Assembly: GCA_963778025.1 (NCBI GenBank)
Contig: CAVZTA010000003.1
Location: forward strand, 545,207 to 609,206
Length of the DNA stretch: 64,000 nucleotides
Origin: CAVZTA01 sp963778025
GTDB lineage: Bacteria; Chloroflexota; Limnocylindria; Limnocylindrales; CSP1-4
Reading direction: 5' to 3'
The position numbers were made by a program, and so were the translations under genes. Of the stretch, positions 23,903 to 33,037 are shown one piece after another. The notes beneath the pieces are model-generated. The model ran no database searches and was not told the origin of the DNA. It saw nothing but the letters and a program-made list of their open reading frames with translations. Position 1 is the first letter of the stretch. Every line of letters starts with the position of its first letter.

Positions 23903-25015
23903 ATGGATCAACCCGCCCAGCCCGACACGGCGCCCGCCGGCGACCCAAGCGTCGTCGTCCCGTCGGAGGATGTCGGCACCCGGACCGGCACCGCGCTGTG
24001 CCTCTCCGGCGGCGGCTCGCGCGCGTTGCTGTTCCATGCCGGCGCGCTGCTGCGGCTTGCGGAGGCCGGCCTCCTCGAACAGCTCGACACCGTCTCGAGC
24101 GTCTCGGGCGGGTCGATCATGTCCGGCCTCCTCGCCCGCGCCTGGGTCGACGCCGGCCACGCGCCGACCGCCGCCGAGCTCCGGACCGGCATCCTCGACC
24201 CGCTCCTTGCGGTCACCACCCACACCCTCGACATCCCGTCGTTCCTGCGCGGCATGGTCCCGCGCACGTCGCCCGGGGAGCAGTTCGCGAAGCGGCTCGA
24301 CGAGCACCTGCTCCACGGCCTGACCCTCGGGGAGCTGCCCGACAGGCCGGCGTTCGTGTTCAACGCGACCAACCTCGGCAACGGCGTGCTGTGGCGCTTC
24401 TCGAAAGGGTTCGTCGGCGACTACCTCGGGGGTGGGACGACGATGCCGAAGCTGCGCGTCTCGACCGCCGTCGCCGCCTCGTCCGCGTTCCCGCCGTTCT
24501 TCGCGCCGCTGCGGTTGCGTCGCGCGCCCGGCGGGACGGCCTACCTGGGCGATGGCGGGATCTACGACAACCTGGGGCTCGAGACCGCCTGGAAGCGCCA
24601 CGCCACGATCCTCGTGAGCGACGGCGGCGGGACCTTCCGGCAGCAGTCGCGCGTGACGCGCGAGCCGATCCAGCTCACGCTGCGCGTCACGAGCACCATC
24701 GACCGCCAGGTCCGCGCGCTCCGCAAGCGCCAGATCATCAGCGGCTTCGCCACCGGCCAACGAGCCGGCGCGTACTGGGGCATCCGGTCGGCGATCGCGG
24801 ACTACCCGATCCGGTCGGCGTATCAGCCCGGTCCGGACGTGACGACGGCCCTCGCCGACCTGCCGACCCGCATGGCCAAGCTCGAGCCGACGGTGGTCAA
24901 GCGCGTCGTGAACTGGGGCTACGCGGTGAGTGATGCGGCGCTGCGGTCCTACGTCCTGGGCGCGGACCTCGCGGAGCCGGTCTGGCCCTTCCCGGAGGAG
25001 CCGTTGTCGAGCTGA
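23903..25015 (+). CDS. patatin-like phospholipase family protein
   Basis: A 370-residue serine lipid hydrolase. The oxyanion-hole motif is CLSGGGSRALLFHAG (about residues 33-47). The nucleophile serine is in VSSVSGGSIMSG (about 71), the S-x-SGGS variant rather than G-x-S-x-G. The catalytic Asp is in YLGDGGIYDNLG (about 218). There is no signal peptide, so it should act in the cytoplasm or at the inner membrane face on phospholipids or acyl glycerols. ATG 23903 follows GGGAGGGACG. A run of about 25 residues rich in P and D precedes the domain. Confidence 0.87.
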   Translation: MDQPAQPDTAPAGDPSVVVPSEDVGTRTGTALCLSGGGSRALLFHAGALLRLAEAGLLEQLDTVSSVSGGSIMSGLLARAWVDAGHAPTAAELRTGILDPLLAVTTHTLDIPSFLRGMVPRTSPGEQFAKRLDEHLLHGLTLGELPDRPAFVFNATNLGNGVLWRFSKGFVGDYLGGGTTMPKLRVSTAVAASSAFPPFFAPLRLRRAPGGTAYLGDGGIYDNLGLETAWKRHATILVSDGGGTFRQQSRVTREPIQLTLRVTSTIDRQVRALRKRQIISGFATGQRAGAYWGIRSAIADYPIRSAYQPGPDVTTALADLPTRMAKLEPTVVKRVVNWGYAVSDAALRSYVLGADLAEPVWPFPEEPLSS

Positions 25016-25097
25016 GCGCGCACCTCGCCGCTTCCCTTGGGGCGTCCAAGGGACCAGACTGGGGGCTCACGACCAGGTCGCATGGGGAGGACGACAC

Positions 25098-26528
25098 ATG
25101 GGTGGGATGGTCGGGGGCGCCGTGCGCGTCCGTCAGGACATCTGGAGCCTGAGCGACAGCGATCCGTGGCATCCGACGATCTCGTGGTACGAGTACGCGT
25201 TCCGGCAGCTCCGGGACAACGTGGACAGCAGCGACCCGTTCAGCCTCGAGGCGATCGCCAACATCCACGGCACGAACACCGACCCGGCGGACTGGCCGGC
25301 CGCTGTGGGGCCGTCGACGTGGAACGCCTGCCAGCACTTCAGCTGGTATTTCCTGCCGTGGCACCGGATGTACCTCCACTACTACGAAACGATCCTCCGG
25401 ACATTCATCGACGCGGCGCAGGGCCCGGCCGACTGGGCGCTGCCGTTCTGGGACTACGACCCGGCGCGACCCGAGACGCTGGGGCTGCCGCCGGCCTTCC
25501 TCCAGCCGCAGCGACCTGATGGCGGCGACAACGCCCTCTACCGCAACGAGCGGGCGCTGTCGATCCTCGACGGCGACCCGGTGCCCGACGGCGATGTCGA
25601 CCTGTCGGGCTGGCCCGACCTGTTCACGAGCAGCTCGATCTTCGTGCCCACGTTCGGCGGGCCGAAGACCGGCTGGAGCCACTTCGGCGATGCGGTCGGA
25701 CACGTGGAGGGCGTCCCCCACGGCACCGTCCACGTCGACGTCGGTGGGCCGGGCGGCCTGATGAGCGCCTTCGAGACCGCCGGGCAGGACGCGATCTTCT
25801 GGCTCCACCACGCGAACATCGACCGGCTCTGGGAGGTCTGGCGGAACCAGCCCGGCCATGCCGACCCGCCCGACGACGAGTGGCAGAGCGTGGCGTTCGA
25901 GTTCGGATTCGGCGACGCGCAGACGACGCTCGCGGTATCGCAGATCGTCGACACGTCGACCAGCCCGCTCCAGTACGAGTACGAAGGCGTCCCGGTGTTC
26001 GTGCCGCCGGAGGCCGGTGGAGGGTTCGCCTTGGACGCAGGACAGCAGCCACCCCAGGACGTGGAGCCGACGCTCGTCGGCGCGACCGAGCAGGAGGTGC
26101 CGATCGGGCGAGACCGCGCGGAGGTCACGATCGGGGTGGAGCCGGCGGGTGGGCTGGGCCTCGACGAGGAGGGCCCGAAGCACGTGTATGTCGTGCTCCA
26201 GAACGTGAAGGCGACGACGACGCGGGACCGGACGTACGCCGTCCACGTCGGCGTCCCGGAGGGCGAGGACCCGGTGGCGCACCCGGAGCTGCTGGCGGGA
26301 CGGTTCTCGACGTTCGGTGTCGTGGGCGCCACCCGGACCGGTGCCGGGCTCACCGTGAGCTTCGACGTGACGCCGATCGTCCGGCGGCTCGATCCGGAGG
26401 GGCGCGCGCCGGGTGACCTGCGGGTCACGGTCACGCCCGTCGATACCGGCACGGCCGACGAGGGTGCGTTGGGCCTCGACGACACGAGCGACCTGCGGAT
26501 CGGCCAGATCGGCGTGTTCTTCGGCTGA
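25098..26528 (+). CDS. tyrosinase family copper oxidase
   Basis: A 476-residue type 3 copper enzyme (o-diphenol or monophenol oxidase). The CuA ligands are H in ANIHGTN (about 57), H in CQHFSW (about 80) and H in LPWHRMYL (about 89). The CuB ligands are the HVDVGG region (about 213) and FWLHHANIDRLW (about 235). A C-terminal domain of about 190 residues with beta-rich sequence ends in LRIGQIGVFFG, like the polyphenol-oxidase C-domain that caps the active site. No signal peptide is visible. ATG 25098 has GGGAGG upstream. The stop overlaps the start of a DUF2182 gene (TGATG), so the two are translationally coupled. Confidence 0.88.
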   Translation: MGGMVGGAVRVRQDIWSLSDSDPWHPTISWYEYAFRQLRDNVDSSDPFSLEAIANIHGTNTDPADWPAAVGPSTWNACQHFSWYFLPWHRMYLHYYETILRTFIDAAQGPADWALPFWDYDPARPETLGLPPAFLQPQRPDGGDNALYRNERALSILDGDPVPDGDVDLSGWPDLFTSSSIFVPTFGGPKTGWSHFGDAVGHVEGVPHGTVHVDVGGPGGLMSAFETAGQDAIFWLHHANIDRLWEVWRNQPGHADPPDDEWQSVAFEFGFGDAQTTLAVSQIVDTSTSPLQYEYEGVPVFVPPEAGGGFALDAGQQPPQDVEPTLVGATEQEVPIGRDRAEVTIGVEPAGGLGLDEEGPKHVYVVLQNVKATTTRDRTYAVHVGVPEGEDPVAHPELLAGRFSTFGVVGATRTGAGLTVSFDVTPIVRRLDPEGRAPGDLRVTVTPVDTGTADEGALGLDDTSDLRIGQIGVFFG

Positions 26529-27373
26529 TGGCGATCGCGTTCGGGGCGGATCGGCGGGCGCCGGCGGGGCTTCGCGCGGCTGCCGCGCATGCCCGGCGGA
26601 GCCACCCCGAGTGGTGGGTCTACGCCTTGGCGGCCGGCGCCTGGGTCGTCCTGGCCGTGGCGCCCGGTGAGCATGCCGGACCGCTGGGGGAGGGTGGGCT
26701 GCACGTCGGAGCGCCGCTCGACGCCGCCGCGGTGCCGGGGCTCGCGGCGGCCGCGGTCCTGATGACGCTGGCGATGATGGCGCCGATGGCCGCGCCCGCG
26801 GCGCGCTACGTGTCGCTGGCCGGGCGGGCCGACCGGCGCGTCCGCGGGCCGGCGGTGTTCCTCGCGTCGTTCGTGGCGGCCTGGTCGGGGGTGGGCCTGG
26901 CGCTGATGGTCGTCATCGGCATCGCCGCGGCCGTCGTCGGGCCGCTCACGACGCTGATCGTGGTCAGTGCCGCGGCCGTCGCCTGGCACCGATCGATGCG
27001 GCGTCGACGGACGCTGTCGCGATGTGCGAGCCACGAACCGATGGGCGGCCGCGGCCGGCGCGCGGACGTCGCGGCGGCACGGTTCGGGCTGCGGTCCGCG
27101 CGAGCCTGCATGGTGACGTGCGGTGGCCTGATGACCGTCGCCATCGCCGCGGGGCATCCGCTGATGGGCGTGGCGGCGCTGCTCGCGGTCCAGGTCCACG
27201 ACCGCACGCAGCGCTGGCCCGATCCGCGCATCGGGAGCGGCGTGGTGGTCGGGGTCGCGGCGCTCGTGCTCATCACCGGGCTCGGACCGCTCGCCGCGAC
27301 GGTCGCCGGGGGATCCGGCGACCCCGTCGTGGCGTTCGTGTGTCGCGTGGCGGGCGTGAGCAGCAGCGGCTGA
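26528..27373 (+). CDS. DUF2182 family membrane protein
   Basis: A 281-residue protein with six or seven hydrophobic segments. The methionine-rich segment VLMTLAMMAPMAAPAARYV (about residues 77-95) is the hallmark of the DUF2182 family, described as predicted metal-binding membrane proteins. A second family segment is ARACMVTCGGLMTVAI (about 192). Methionine and cysteine in membrane segments suit a soft metal such as copper. Coupling to the tyrosinase gene by a 1-base stop-start overlap suggests that it supplies or handles copper for that enzyme; this is inference. It ends 22 bp before the convergent MBL gene. Confidence 0.78.
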   Translation: MAIAFGADRRAPAGLRAAAAHARRSHPEWWVYALAAGAWVVLAVAPGEHAGPLGEGGLHVGAPLDAAAVPGLAAAAVLMTLAMMAPMAAPAARYVSLAGRADRRVRGPAVFLASFVAAWSGVGLALMVVIGIAAAVVGPLTTLIVVSAAAVAWHRSMRRRRTLSRCASHEPMGGRGRRADVAAARFGLRSARACMVTCGGLMTVAIAAGHPLMGVAALLAVQVHDRTQRWPDPRIGSGVVVGVAALVLITGLGPLAATVAGGSGDPVVAFVCRVAGVSSSG

Positions 27374-27395
27374 GCGCCGTCAGCGATCCGGGGGA

Positions 27396-28565
27396 TCAGG
27401 CCACCGGCGGCCCGTGGCGGACCGTCGCCGTGCCATCGGCGTCGAGCGCGAGCTCCACCCACAGCGTGTCGTCATCGAGCGTGCTCAGCAGCGTCGCGCG
27501 GGCGCCGATCCGGTCAAGCGTCGGCTGATCCGGCACGGACGCGTATCCGCCGGGGTGCGTCGAGACCAGCGCGTGCCGTGGCCGCGCATCGAGCGGCACG
27601 GTCGGGAGGATCGAGTCCAGCACGTCGTCCGGCGGCGTCCCGTTCCAGCTCCCGTGGTGCGCGACCTTGAGGACGTGGACCGGCTGCAGCACCGCCAGCT
27701 CGTGCATCTGCCACCAGCTCTTCTGCTCGGCGTCGCCGGGGAACAGCAGCCGCCACCCCTGCCACTCGATGAGCAGCACGACGCTGGTGTCGTTGTTCGC
27801 CTTGTCGATCGCCAGCAGGTTGCCGCCCACCGATCGAGCGCGACGTGCGAGAAGGTCGGCGTACGTGCCCGCGTCGACGCCCGGTGGCGGCTCGAGCACG
27901 CCCGCGGCCTTCACCCCGGTCACCCCGGGCGAGCCGATGCCCGCGTCGAGCGCCAGCGATCGGCCGTAGTAGACGGTCGTGTCCTCCTCGGGCGCGAGCG
28001 CGTGCACCGTCGCGCTGCCGACGTCGGCTGCGGCACCCCGGGACACGAACTGGGTGGTGGCACCCAGCGTGCGCAGGTAGGCGACGCACTGCGTCGTGCT
28101 GCGCGGATCGTTGTTCAGGAACAGCGCACCGAGGCCGTTCTCGGCCGCGTCGTCGTCCTCGGCCGCCGCCAGCGTCTCGGCGATCGCGAAGGTATCCATC
28201 GCGAGTTGCCGCTTCTCGGCATCGGGGAAGCGGTCGTAGTAGTCGAGCGCCGCCGAGGCGGTGAGCCACGCACGGGCGACCGGGACCTCGAGACCGAAGC
28301 GCTCCTTGGCGAGGAGCAGGCCCTGGGCGTGATCGAGGTGCTCATGGGTCAGCACGTACAGGTCGACCGATCGGCCGCCCAGCTCGGCGAGGATGTCCTG
28401 GACCACCGGCTGGAACACCGCGTCGTCGCCGGCCAGCTGCTTGCCGTGGAGCAGGTTGCCGACATCGATGAGCAGGTGCCGCGGCTCGACGCCCTCGTCG
28501 GCGACCGTGATCAGGATCCCGTCCCCGAAATGGACGTCGTACAGGCGGATGCGCAGCTCGCTCAT
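27396..28565 (-). CDS. MBL-fold metallo-hydrolase (ComEC C-domain-like)
   Basis: A 389-residue metallo-beta-lactamase-fold protein. The metal-binding motif HxHxDH is VLTHEHLDHAQG (about residue 75). A second part has NDTSVVLLIEWQGWRLLFPGDAE and HVLKVAHHGSWNGT (about 300), the order seen in the hydrolase domain of ComEC and in ComEC-like stand-alone proteins. There is no signal peptide or membrane helix. It overlaps the stop of the upstream peptidase gene (ATGA at 28562-28565), so the two are made together. Substrate is unknown; nucleic acid or phosphodiester is plausible. Confidence 0.83.
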   Translation of the reverse strand: MSELRIRLYDVHFGDGILITVADEGVEPRHLLIDVGNLLHGKQLAGDDAVFQPVVQDILAELGGRSVDLYVLTHEHLDHAQGLLLAKERFGLEVPVARAWLTASAALDYYDRFPDAEKRQLAMDTFAIAETLAAAEDDDAAENGLGALFLNNDPRSTTQCVAYLRTLGATTQFVSRGAAADVGSATVHALAPEEDTTVYYGRSLALDAGIGSPGVTGVKAAGVLEPPPGVDAGTYADLLARRARSVGGNLLAIDKANNDTSVVLLIEWQGWRLLFPGDAEQKSWWQMHELAVLQPVHVLKVAHHGSWNGTPPDDVLDSILPTVPLDARPRHALVSTHPGGYASVPDQPTLDRIGARATLLSTLDDDTLWVELALDADGTATVRHGPPVA

Positions 28566-30232
28566 GCCCCGCGCTCCGCAAGGTCGATCGTGCGCAGCGA
28601 ATCGCGGACGCGCATGAGGTCGGCGTTGACCTCGATCCGAGCGCTCGAGCCGTCGTCGAGGGCCGTCGGGTCACCCATCCGGAGGGTCCCCGCGACACGC
28701 CAGTCACGCAGCTGGTCGTCGCGGTCCTGGCGCGAGCGCTCGTCGCCCAGGACGGCGATGGACGGGATCCGCGCCCGGATCCGGCGGCTCGGCCAGTCGA
28801 CCGCGATCGTCGTCCCGACGGTGATCTGGCGCGCCGACGGCAGGCCGAGGCGCGCCGGGTTCGGCTCGACCCGATCCCACGACACCTTGAACAGCAGCTC
28901 GCGGACCCGGACCGGACCCTCCCGATGGTGGTACAGCCGCGTGACGTCGAGCCGCGGCCGCACGAACAGCGGCACGTCGGACGGCGCGCCGAACAGGTCG
29001 CGGTTCCGGTGCGCGAAGTCGTACGCCGCCCATTCGCTCTTGCGGAGCACGTCGAGGTCCTGCTCCAGGAACGCCGCGGACGCGCTCGCGTCATCGAGCG
29101 CGAGCTCGTCGGCGGTCGCCATCTTCCGGCGGACGAACTCGTCCGCGATGACGCGAGGCTCGGTCGTCGCGTCCGGGTAGGCGGCGAGGTCGGAGGCGAG
29201 GATGGCACGACCGACGTCGGCGAAGGTCAGCTCGCCGGGCGGCAGGTAGTCCAGCGCCCGGAGCACCGTCCCGCGGAACCGCTCGCTCGCGATGCCCAGC
29301 GCGAACCCCTCGGCACGTTCCTGGGTCCGGCCCTCCGCCAGCGCGAGGGCGAGCCGCTCGTCGTAGATGGCCAGGAACAGCTTCCACAGCGCACCGGTCA
29401 GGACGTTGCACAGGACGTGCGGGGCGCGCGACGCCACGAAGTCGGGGCCGGCCGCGGGATCCAGCGATGCCTGGTTCACCAACGATCGCAGCGCCGCCGC
29501 CTGGTGAGCCGGGTCCTTCGCCTGGCCGAACTCCTCCGCGACGTTCGAGAAGGCGGTGGCCTGCAGCAGCTGGCCGTGGGTCCGGAGGAGCTCCGTCGCG
29601 CGCAGCTCGCCGGAGCTCAGGGCGATGAGCGCGGCCGTGATGTCGGCCAGTCCCTCGTGCATCGCGAGACCCTGCGGCGACAGCGAGTTGTACAGGTCGC
29701 GCGCGAGGCCGTCGAGGATCGCGTGGCCGGTCTCGTGCGCGACGACATCCCGCGAGAGGCTGAGGAAGATGTCCCGCCCGTCGGCCGCGAACTGGAAGAA
29801 CTGCAGGCTCCGCGACGGGCGCTCGTAGAACGCGTTCGCCTTGACGCCCGCGCGCGGGACGATCAGCAGCTGCGGTCCGTCGAAGCCCCACGTGATCGGC
29901 CGGCCCAGCACTTCCTCGTGCTCGTACATGCGCATCGTGCGCGTCACGACCCCGAACGCGTTGATCGCGAGGAAGGCCTCGGACGTGATCGCCTCGGGCC
30001 CCGCAGGGAGGTCGTAGCGGTACAGGCGGCGGCCGCCGGCGGGCGGGATCAGCCTGACCGGCTGCGTCCGAGCCCCGGTGACGGGGTCGAAATCGACGAC
30101 CGCCAGCCGGCGAGTCACCGGGCCGTCGGCGAAGAACGGCTCCTCGATGTCGTAGTCCTGCGTCAGCTCCTCGAACGAGCCGCCGCGGGACCGATCCTGG
30201 ATGAGGATCGGCACCCGGCACTTCGCGAGCAT
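28562..30232 (-). CDS. predicted zinc metallopeptidase, thermolysin-like (gluzincin) motif
   Basis: A 556-residue protein. VVAHETGHAILDGLA (about residue 163) contains the zinc motif HExxH, and AMHEGLADITAALIAL about 24 residues later supplies a Glu in the same setting as thermolysin's NEAxSD. Together they fit the gluzincin fold, as in M4-type peptidases, although the remainder does not resemble thermolysin. The C-terminal 170 residues look like a separate beta-rich domain. There is no signal peptide, so it is probably cytoplasmic. It is coupled to the MBL hydrolase and divergent from a 90-residue small protein. Its peptidase activity is inferred from the motif alone. Confidence 0.7.
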   Translation of the reverse strand: MLAKCRVPILIQDRSRGGSFEELTQDYDIEEPFFADGPVTRRLAVVDFDPVTGARTQPVRLIPPAGGRRLYRYDLPAGPEAITSEAFLAINAFGVVTRTMRMYEHEEVLGRPITWGFDGPQLLIVPRAGVKANAFYERPSRSLQFFQFAADGRDIFLSLSRDVVAHETGHAILDGLARDLYNSLSPQGLAMHEGLADITAALIALSSGELRATELLRTHGQLLQATAFSNVAEEFGQAKDPAHQAAALRSLVNQASLDPAAGPDFVASRAPHVLCNVLTGALWKLFLAIYDERLALALAEGRTQERAEGFALGIASERFRGTVLRALDYLPPGELTFADVGRAILASDLAAYPDATTEPRVIADEFVRRKMATADELALDDASASAAFLEQDLDVLRKSEWAAYDFAHRNRDLFGAPSDVPLFVRPRLDVTRLYHHREGPVRVRELLFKVSWDRVEPNPARLGLPSARQITVGTTIAVDWPSRRIRARIPSIAVLGDERSRQDRDDQLRDWRVAGTLRMGDPTALDDGSSARIEVNADLMRVRDSLRTIDLAERGA

Positions 30233-30369
30233 CCGTCACCCCCGATCGCGGCGATCCGACCGTGCCATGGTCTCAGACCCGCGTCCCGGGTGCGCGCCCC
30301 ATTGGCGAGGCCCAAGCCTCCGACGACGCTGGCGGTGCAAGTCGTCCGACATCGAGAACGGAGGGATCG

Positions 30370-30642
30370 ATGGCTACGAACATCCCCAGCGACCAGGAAC
30401 TGCAGCAGGCACTCGCGACCATCCAGGCGCAGATCGACGCCGCGCCGGTCGACGAAGCCGCGCTCGGGCTCGACCTGCCGGACATCGACGTCGAAACGCT
30501 GTGCCCGGCGTACCGGAACATGCGCGGCGCGCTCGAGGTCGTCGTCGGCGGCATCGCGTTCATCCCGGGCTGGGGCGCGAAGGCGGCGATCGGCATCCAG
30601 TTCGCGATGAAGGTCGCCGACGCCGCCTGCCCGGCGGACTAA
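30370..30642 (+). CDS. small Gly-rich hydrophobic protein (unknown; bacteriocin- or leader-like features)
   Basis: A 90-residue protein behind a good GGAGG site. The first 40 residues are acidic and helical (PSDQELQQALATIQAQID). The C-terminal third is hydrophobic and glycine-spaced (ALEVVVGGIAFIPGWGAKAA, then IGIQFAMKVADAAC), with two cysteines, one near residue 52 and one four residues from the end. An acidic leader, a glycine-rich hydrophobic core and paired cysteines recall class II bacteriocins or similar exported peptides, but there is no clear GG cleavage site at the right distance and no exporter. It is divergent from the peptidase gene (137-bp gap). I assign no function. Confidence 0.6.
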   Translation: MATNIPSDQELQQALATIQAQIDAAPVDEAALGLDLPDIDVETLCPAYRNMRGALEVVVGGIAFIPGWGAKAAIGIQFAMKVADAACPAD

Positions 30643-30678
30643 GGCGCCGGCCCCGTCAGGGCCTGGCCCGCGGCTCGC

Positions 30679-30724
30679 AAGGGGCCGGGCTCGCGAAGGG
30701 GCCGGGCTCGCGTCGCGAGCCGGC
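30679..30724. terminator. tandem 17-bp repeat and GC hairpin between convergent genes
   Basis: AAGGGGCCGGGCTCGCG occurs twice in tandem (30679-30695 and 30696-30712). The second copy forms a hairpin with GCGAGCCGGC (715-724), with a 3-base loop and one bulge. It lies between the stops of the small protein (30642) and the LarA-like gene (30755). No U-tract follows, so it is a GC-rich terminator or a transcript barrier. Confidence 0.5.
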
Positions 30725-30754
30725 TGCCCAGCTCCGACGTCCCGGACATCCCGG

Positions 30755-32087
30755 TCAGGCGGGGAAGCGGTCGACGAGATCGCCGCGCTCGTCGAAGGCG
30801 ATCGGTTCCGCGGGACCGGCGACCTCGGTCAGCGGGTCACTCGCCAGCTCCTCGAGGAGCGCCTCGCTGGCGAAGAACCACTCGAGGTGCTTCGTGTCGA
30901 GGATCCGGGCGACGCGCGCCCGCTCCGCGTCGACCTGGAGGCAGCACGCGATGGCGACATCGATGGCCTCGCGGTCGGTGTCCACCATCAGTGCGATGCG
31001 GGCGCCTTCCGGCGTCTTCGCGGTGATGCAGTTCATGTACGTCTTCACCGGATCCATCCGGTCCGCGACGCGGCGGAGGACCACGTCCGCCATCCCGATG
31101 CCGACCGCGTTCCCCTCGGTCTCATCGGTGAGGTCGCGGACGACGATCCGCTGGATGAGCGGCGGCTGACCCGTCGGACCGGTGTAGTACCGACCGACGA
31201 CGTTCGAATCCATCCCGAGGCCGCTGATGTCCTTGCCGATGCGATCGATGATCAGGACGTCCAACGCCTGGAGCGGGAGACGCGCGAGGAGCCGATCGGC
31301 CTCGTCCCGGAGCTCGCGCTCCCGAGCGTCGATCGAGGCGGCGGGGATCGCCTCGATCCGCGCCAGCCGCGCGTTGCCATCCTCGACGAGCGCGACGCCG
31401 AACGGGATCGGCGCCTTCGACAGGATGAATCGCGCGACCGTCGGGATCAGCTCGGCGAACGTCGCGAACCCCTGGCCGTGGAACGTGTCGGCGCCCTTCT
31501 GCTTGCCGAGGCCGATCGCGATCATCTTCGAGAGGCCGCTCTCGACCGGACCCGTGAAGTCGGTGTGTGGCTTCACGCGGTTGATGGGCACGATCGCATC
31601 GGCCTCGTCGTGGGCGTGCCGGTCCAGGAACACCGGGATGCCGCCCACATCGCCGAGGCGGACCGTCTCCATGCTCGAGCGGATCTCGCAGCCGATGGTC
31701 GCCTCGGTGACCCCGAGCGAGGCGAGGACGTCCAGCTGCCCCTCCGCCGTCGCGCCGCCATGGCTGCCCATCGCGGGCACCACGAACGGCTCCGCCCCAC
31801 GGGTCCGCACGGCCGACACGGCGGCGCGCGTGACATCGGCGATCCGGTCGATGCCCGCGGCTGCCGACCGCGAGGCAGACGCGCTGGCCCGCACGGATCG
31901 TCCCGGGCACGGTGCCGAACGCCGCCTCCACGGCGGCGTCGACGTCGGCGATCGATCGGTCGTCGAACCGGTGACGGACGAGCGCCCAGCGCGGCAGCCG
32001 GTCGTGCCGGAAGACGTCGAGGGGATGTCGCTCGTCGGGGATCCCGCCGACCGTCGGGACGTCGTCGACCTGTTCGGGCTGGGCCAC
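30755..32087 (-). pseudogene. DUF2088 / LarA-like protein, interrupted by an apparent 1-base frameshift
   Basis: A protein of about 443 residues related to the N-terminal domain of nickel-pincer lactate racemase LarA. The start is GTG 32087. IRAGQRVCLAVGSRG is followed, after removing one G of a GGG run at about 31863, by IDRIADVTRAAVSAVRTRGAEPFVVPAMGSHGGAT, which restores the family's usual 'vGSRG..n...i...g..pfivPAMGSHGGAT'. Later motifs include INRVKPHTDFTGPVESGLSKM. Without the shift there are two frames. Members may act as racemases or epimerases on hydroxy acids. It is five bases after the SDR stop, and both are divergent from the nag block. Confidence 0.75.
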
Positions 32088-32092
32088 CGGGC

Positions 32093-32869
32093 TCAGATGG
32101 TCATCGCGCTGAAGCCGCCGTCGACGCGCACGATCGAGCCGGTCACGAAGCCCGACGCCTGCTCCGACGCGAGCCAGACGACCGCGCCGATGAGCTCGTC
32201 CGGCTCGCCGAGTCGGCCCGCTGGCGTGTGTCGGACGATCGCACGCACGCGGTCGTCGGACAGGAGGCGTCGATTCTGCTCGGCGGGGAAGAAGCCCGGC
32301 GCGATCGCGTTCACGCGGATCCGATGTGGCGCGAGCTCGCCCGCGAGGTACTGGGTCAGGTTGTTGAGGCCGGCCTTCGCGACACCGTAGGTCAGGACCC
32401 GTGTCAACGGCGGACCCGAGGATGCGGACGAGATGTTGATGATCGACCCGCCACGTCCGCCAGCGACCATCCGGCGCGCGACGACCTGGCAGGCGACGAA
32501 CGCCGTCGTCAGGTTCGAGTCGATGAGGTCGTGCCATTCGTCGAGGCCGATCTCGAAGAACGGCGTCGAGCTGTTCACGCCCGGGGCGTTCACGAGGATG
32601 TCGACCGGCCCGAGGCCGGCTTCGACCTCGTCGATGGCGGCCCGGACGGCGTCCGGATCGCGCGCATCGACCGCCACCGCGATCGCCGACGCGCCGGCCG
32701 CCTGGAGGGCGGCGAGCCGTGCCTGACCTCGCTCGATCGAACGCCCGAGCACCGCCACCGCGGCGCCTGCGTCGGCGAGGCCGTGGCAGATCGCGCCGCC
32801 CAGGACGCCTGTCCCACCGATGACGGCCGCGACGCGACCGCTCAGGTCGAACAGGTGACTGCTGGGCAT
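32093..32869 (-). CDS. SDR-family oxidoreductase
   Basis: A classical short-chain dehydrogenase of about 258 residues. LFDLSGRVAAVIGGTGVLGGA holds the cofactor motif, VNAPGVNSSTPF is the NAG-like strand, S is in INISSASSG, and the catalytic pair is YGVAK (about residue 160). It ends with the usual VTGSIVRVDGGFSAM. It resembles hexuronate or gluconate reductases such as KduD and fructuronate reductase-like SDRs. I place the start at ATG 32869 because the preceding 27 residues in frame, from ATG 32950, are arginine-rich and not part of the fold. The promoter region at 32966-33004 serves both directions. Confidence 0.85.
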   Translation of the reverse strand: MPSSHLFDLSGRVAAVIGGTGVLGGAICHGLADAGAAVAVLGRSIERGQARLAALQAAGASAIAVAVDARDPDAVRAAIDEVEAGLGPVDILVNAPGVNSSTPFFEIGLDEWHDLIDSNLTTAFVACQVVARRMVAGGRGGSIINISSASSGPPLTRVLTYGVAKAGLNNLTQYLAGELAPHRIRVNAIAPGFFPAEQNRRLLSDDRVRAIVRHTPAGRLGEPDELIGAVVWLASEQASGFVTGSIVRVDGGFSAMTI

Positions 32870-32965
32870 CGGCCGTGCGGCTCCTTCGTCCCGGACATCG
32901 CGCGCGTGGGCGCGGCGCGACGCCGGACGGTGCGTGGTCGACGACATCATGCGCCAGCATAGGCC

Positions 32966-33004
32966 TTGCGAGTCAGCTGTCCAAGCGTCTATTGTTGGAC
33001 AATC
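32966..33004 (+). promoter_or_regulatory. promoter with FadR-type GntR operator (TTGTTGGACAA)
   Basis: TTGCGA (32966-32971), an 18-bp spacer and TATTGT (32990-32995) form a promoter. Overlapping its -10 is TTGTTGGACAA (32992-33002), a perfect match to the FadR-subfamily GntR consensus TNGTNNNACNA. The same arrangement, TTGCG, 18 bp, TCTAYTGTYSGACAATCS, recurs at 38995-39033 in front of the GntR gene itself. The site lies between the divergent SDR/LarA-like genes and the cupin-nagB operon. Confidence 0.7.
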
Positions 33005-33037
33005 CGAGCGCGCCGGCCCAGCTCATCGAGGGGCGAC

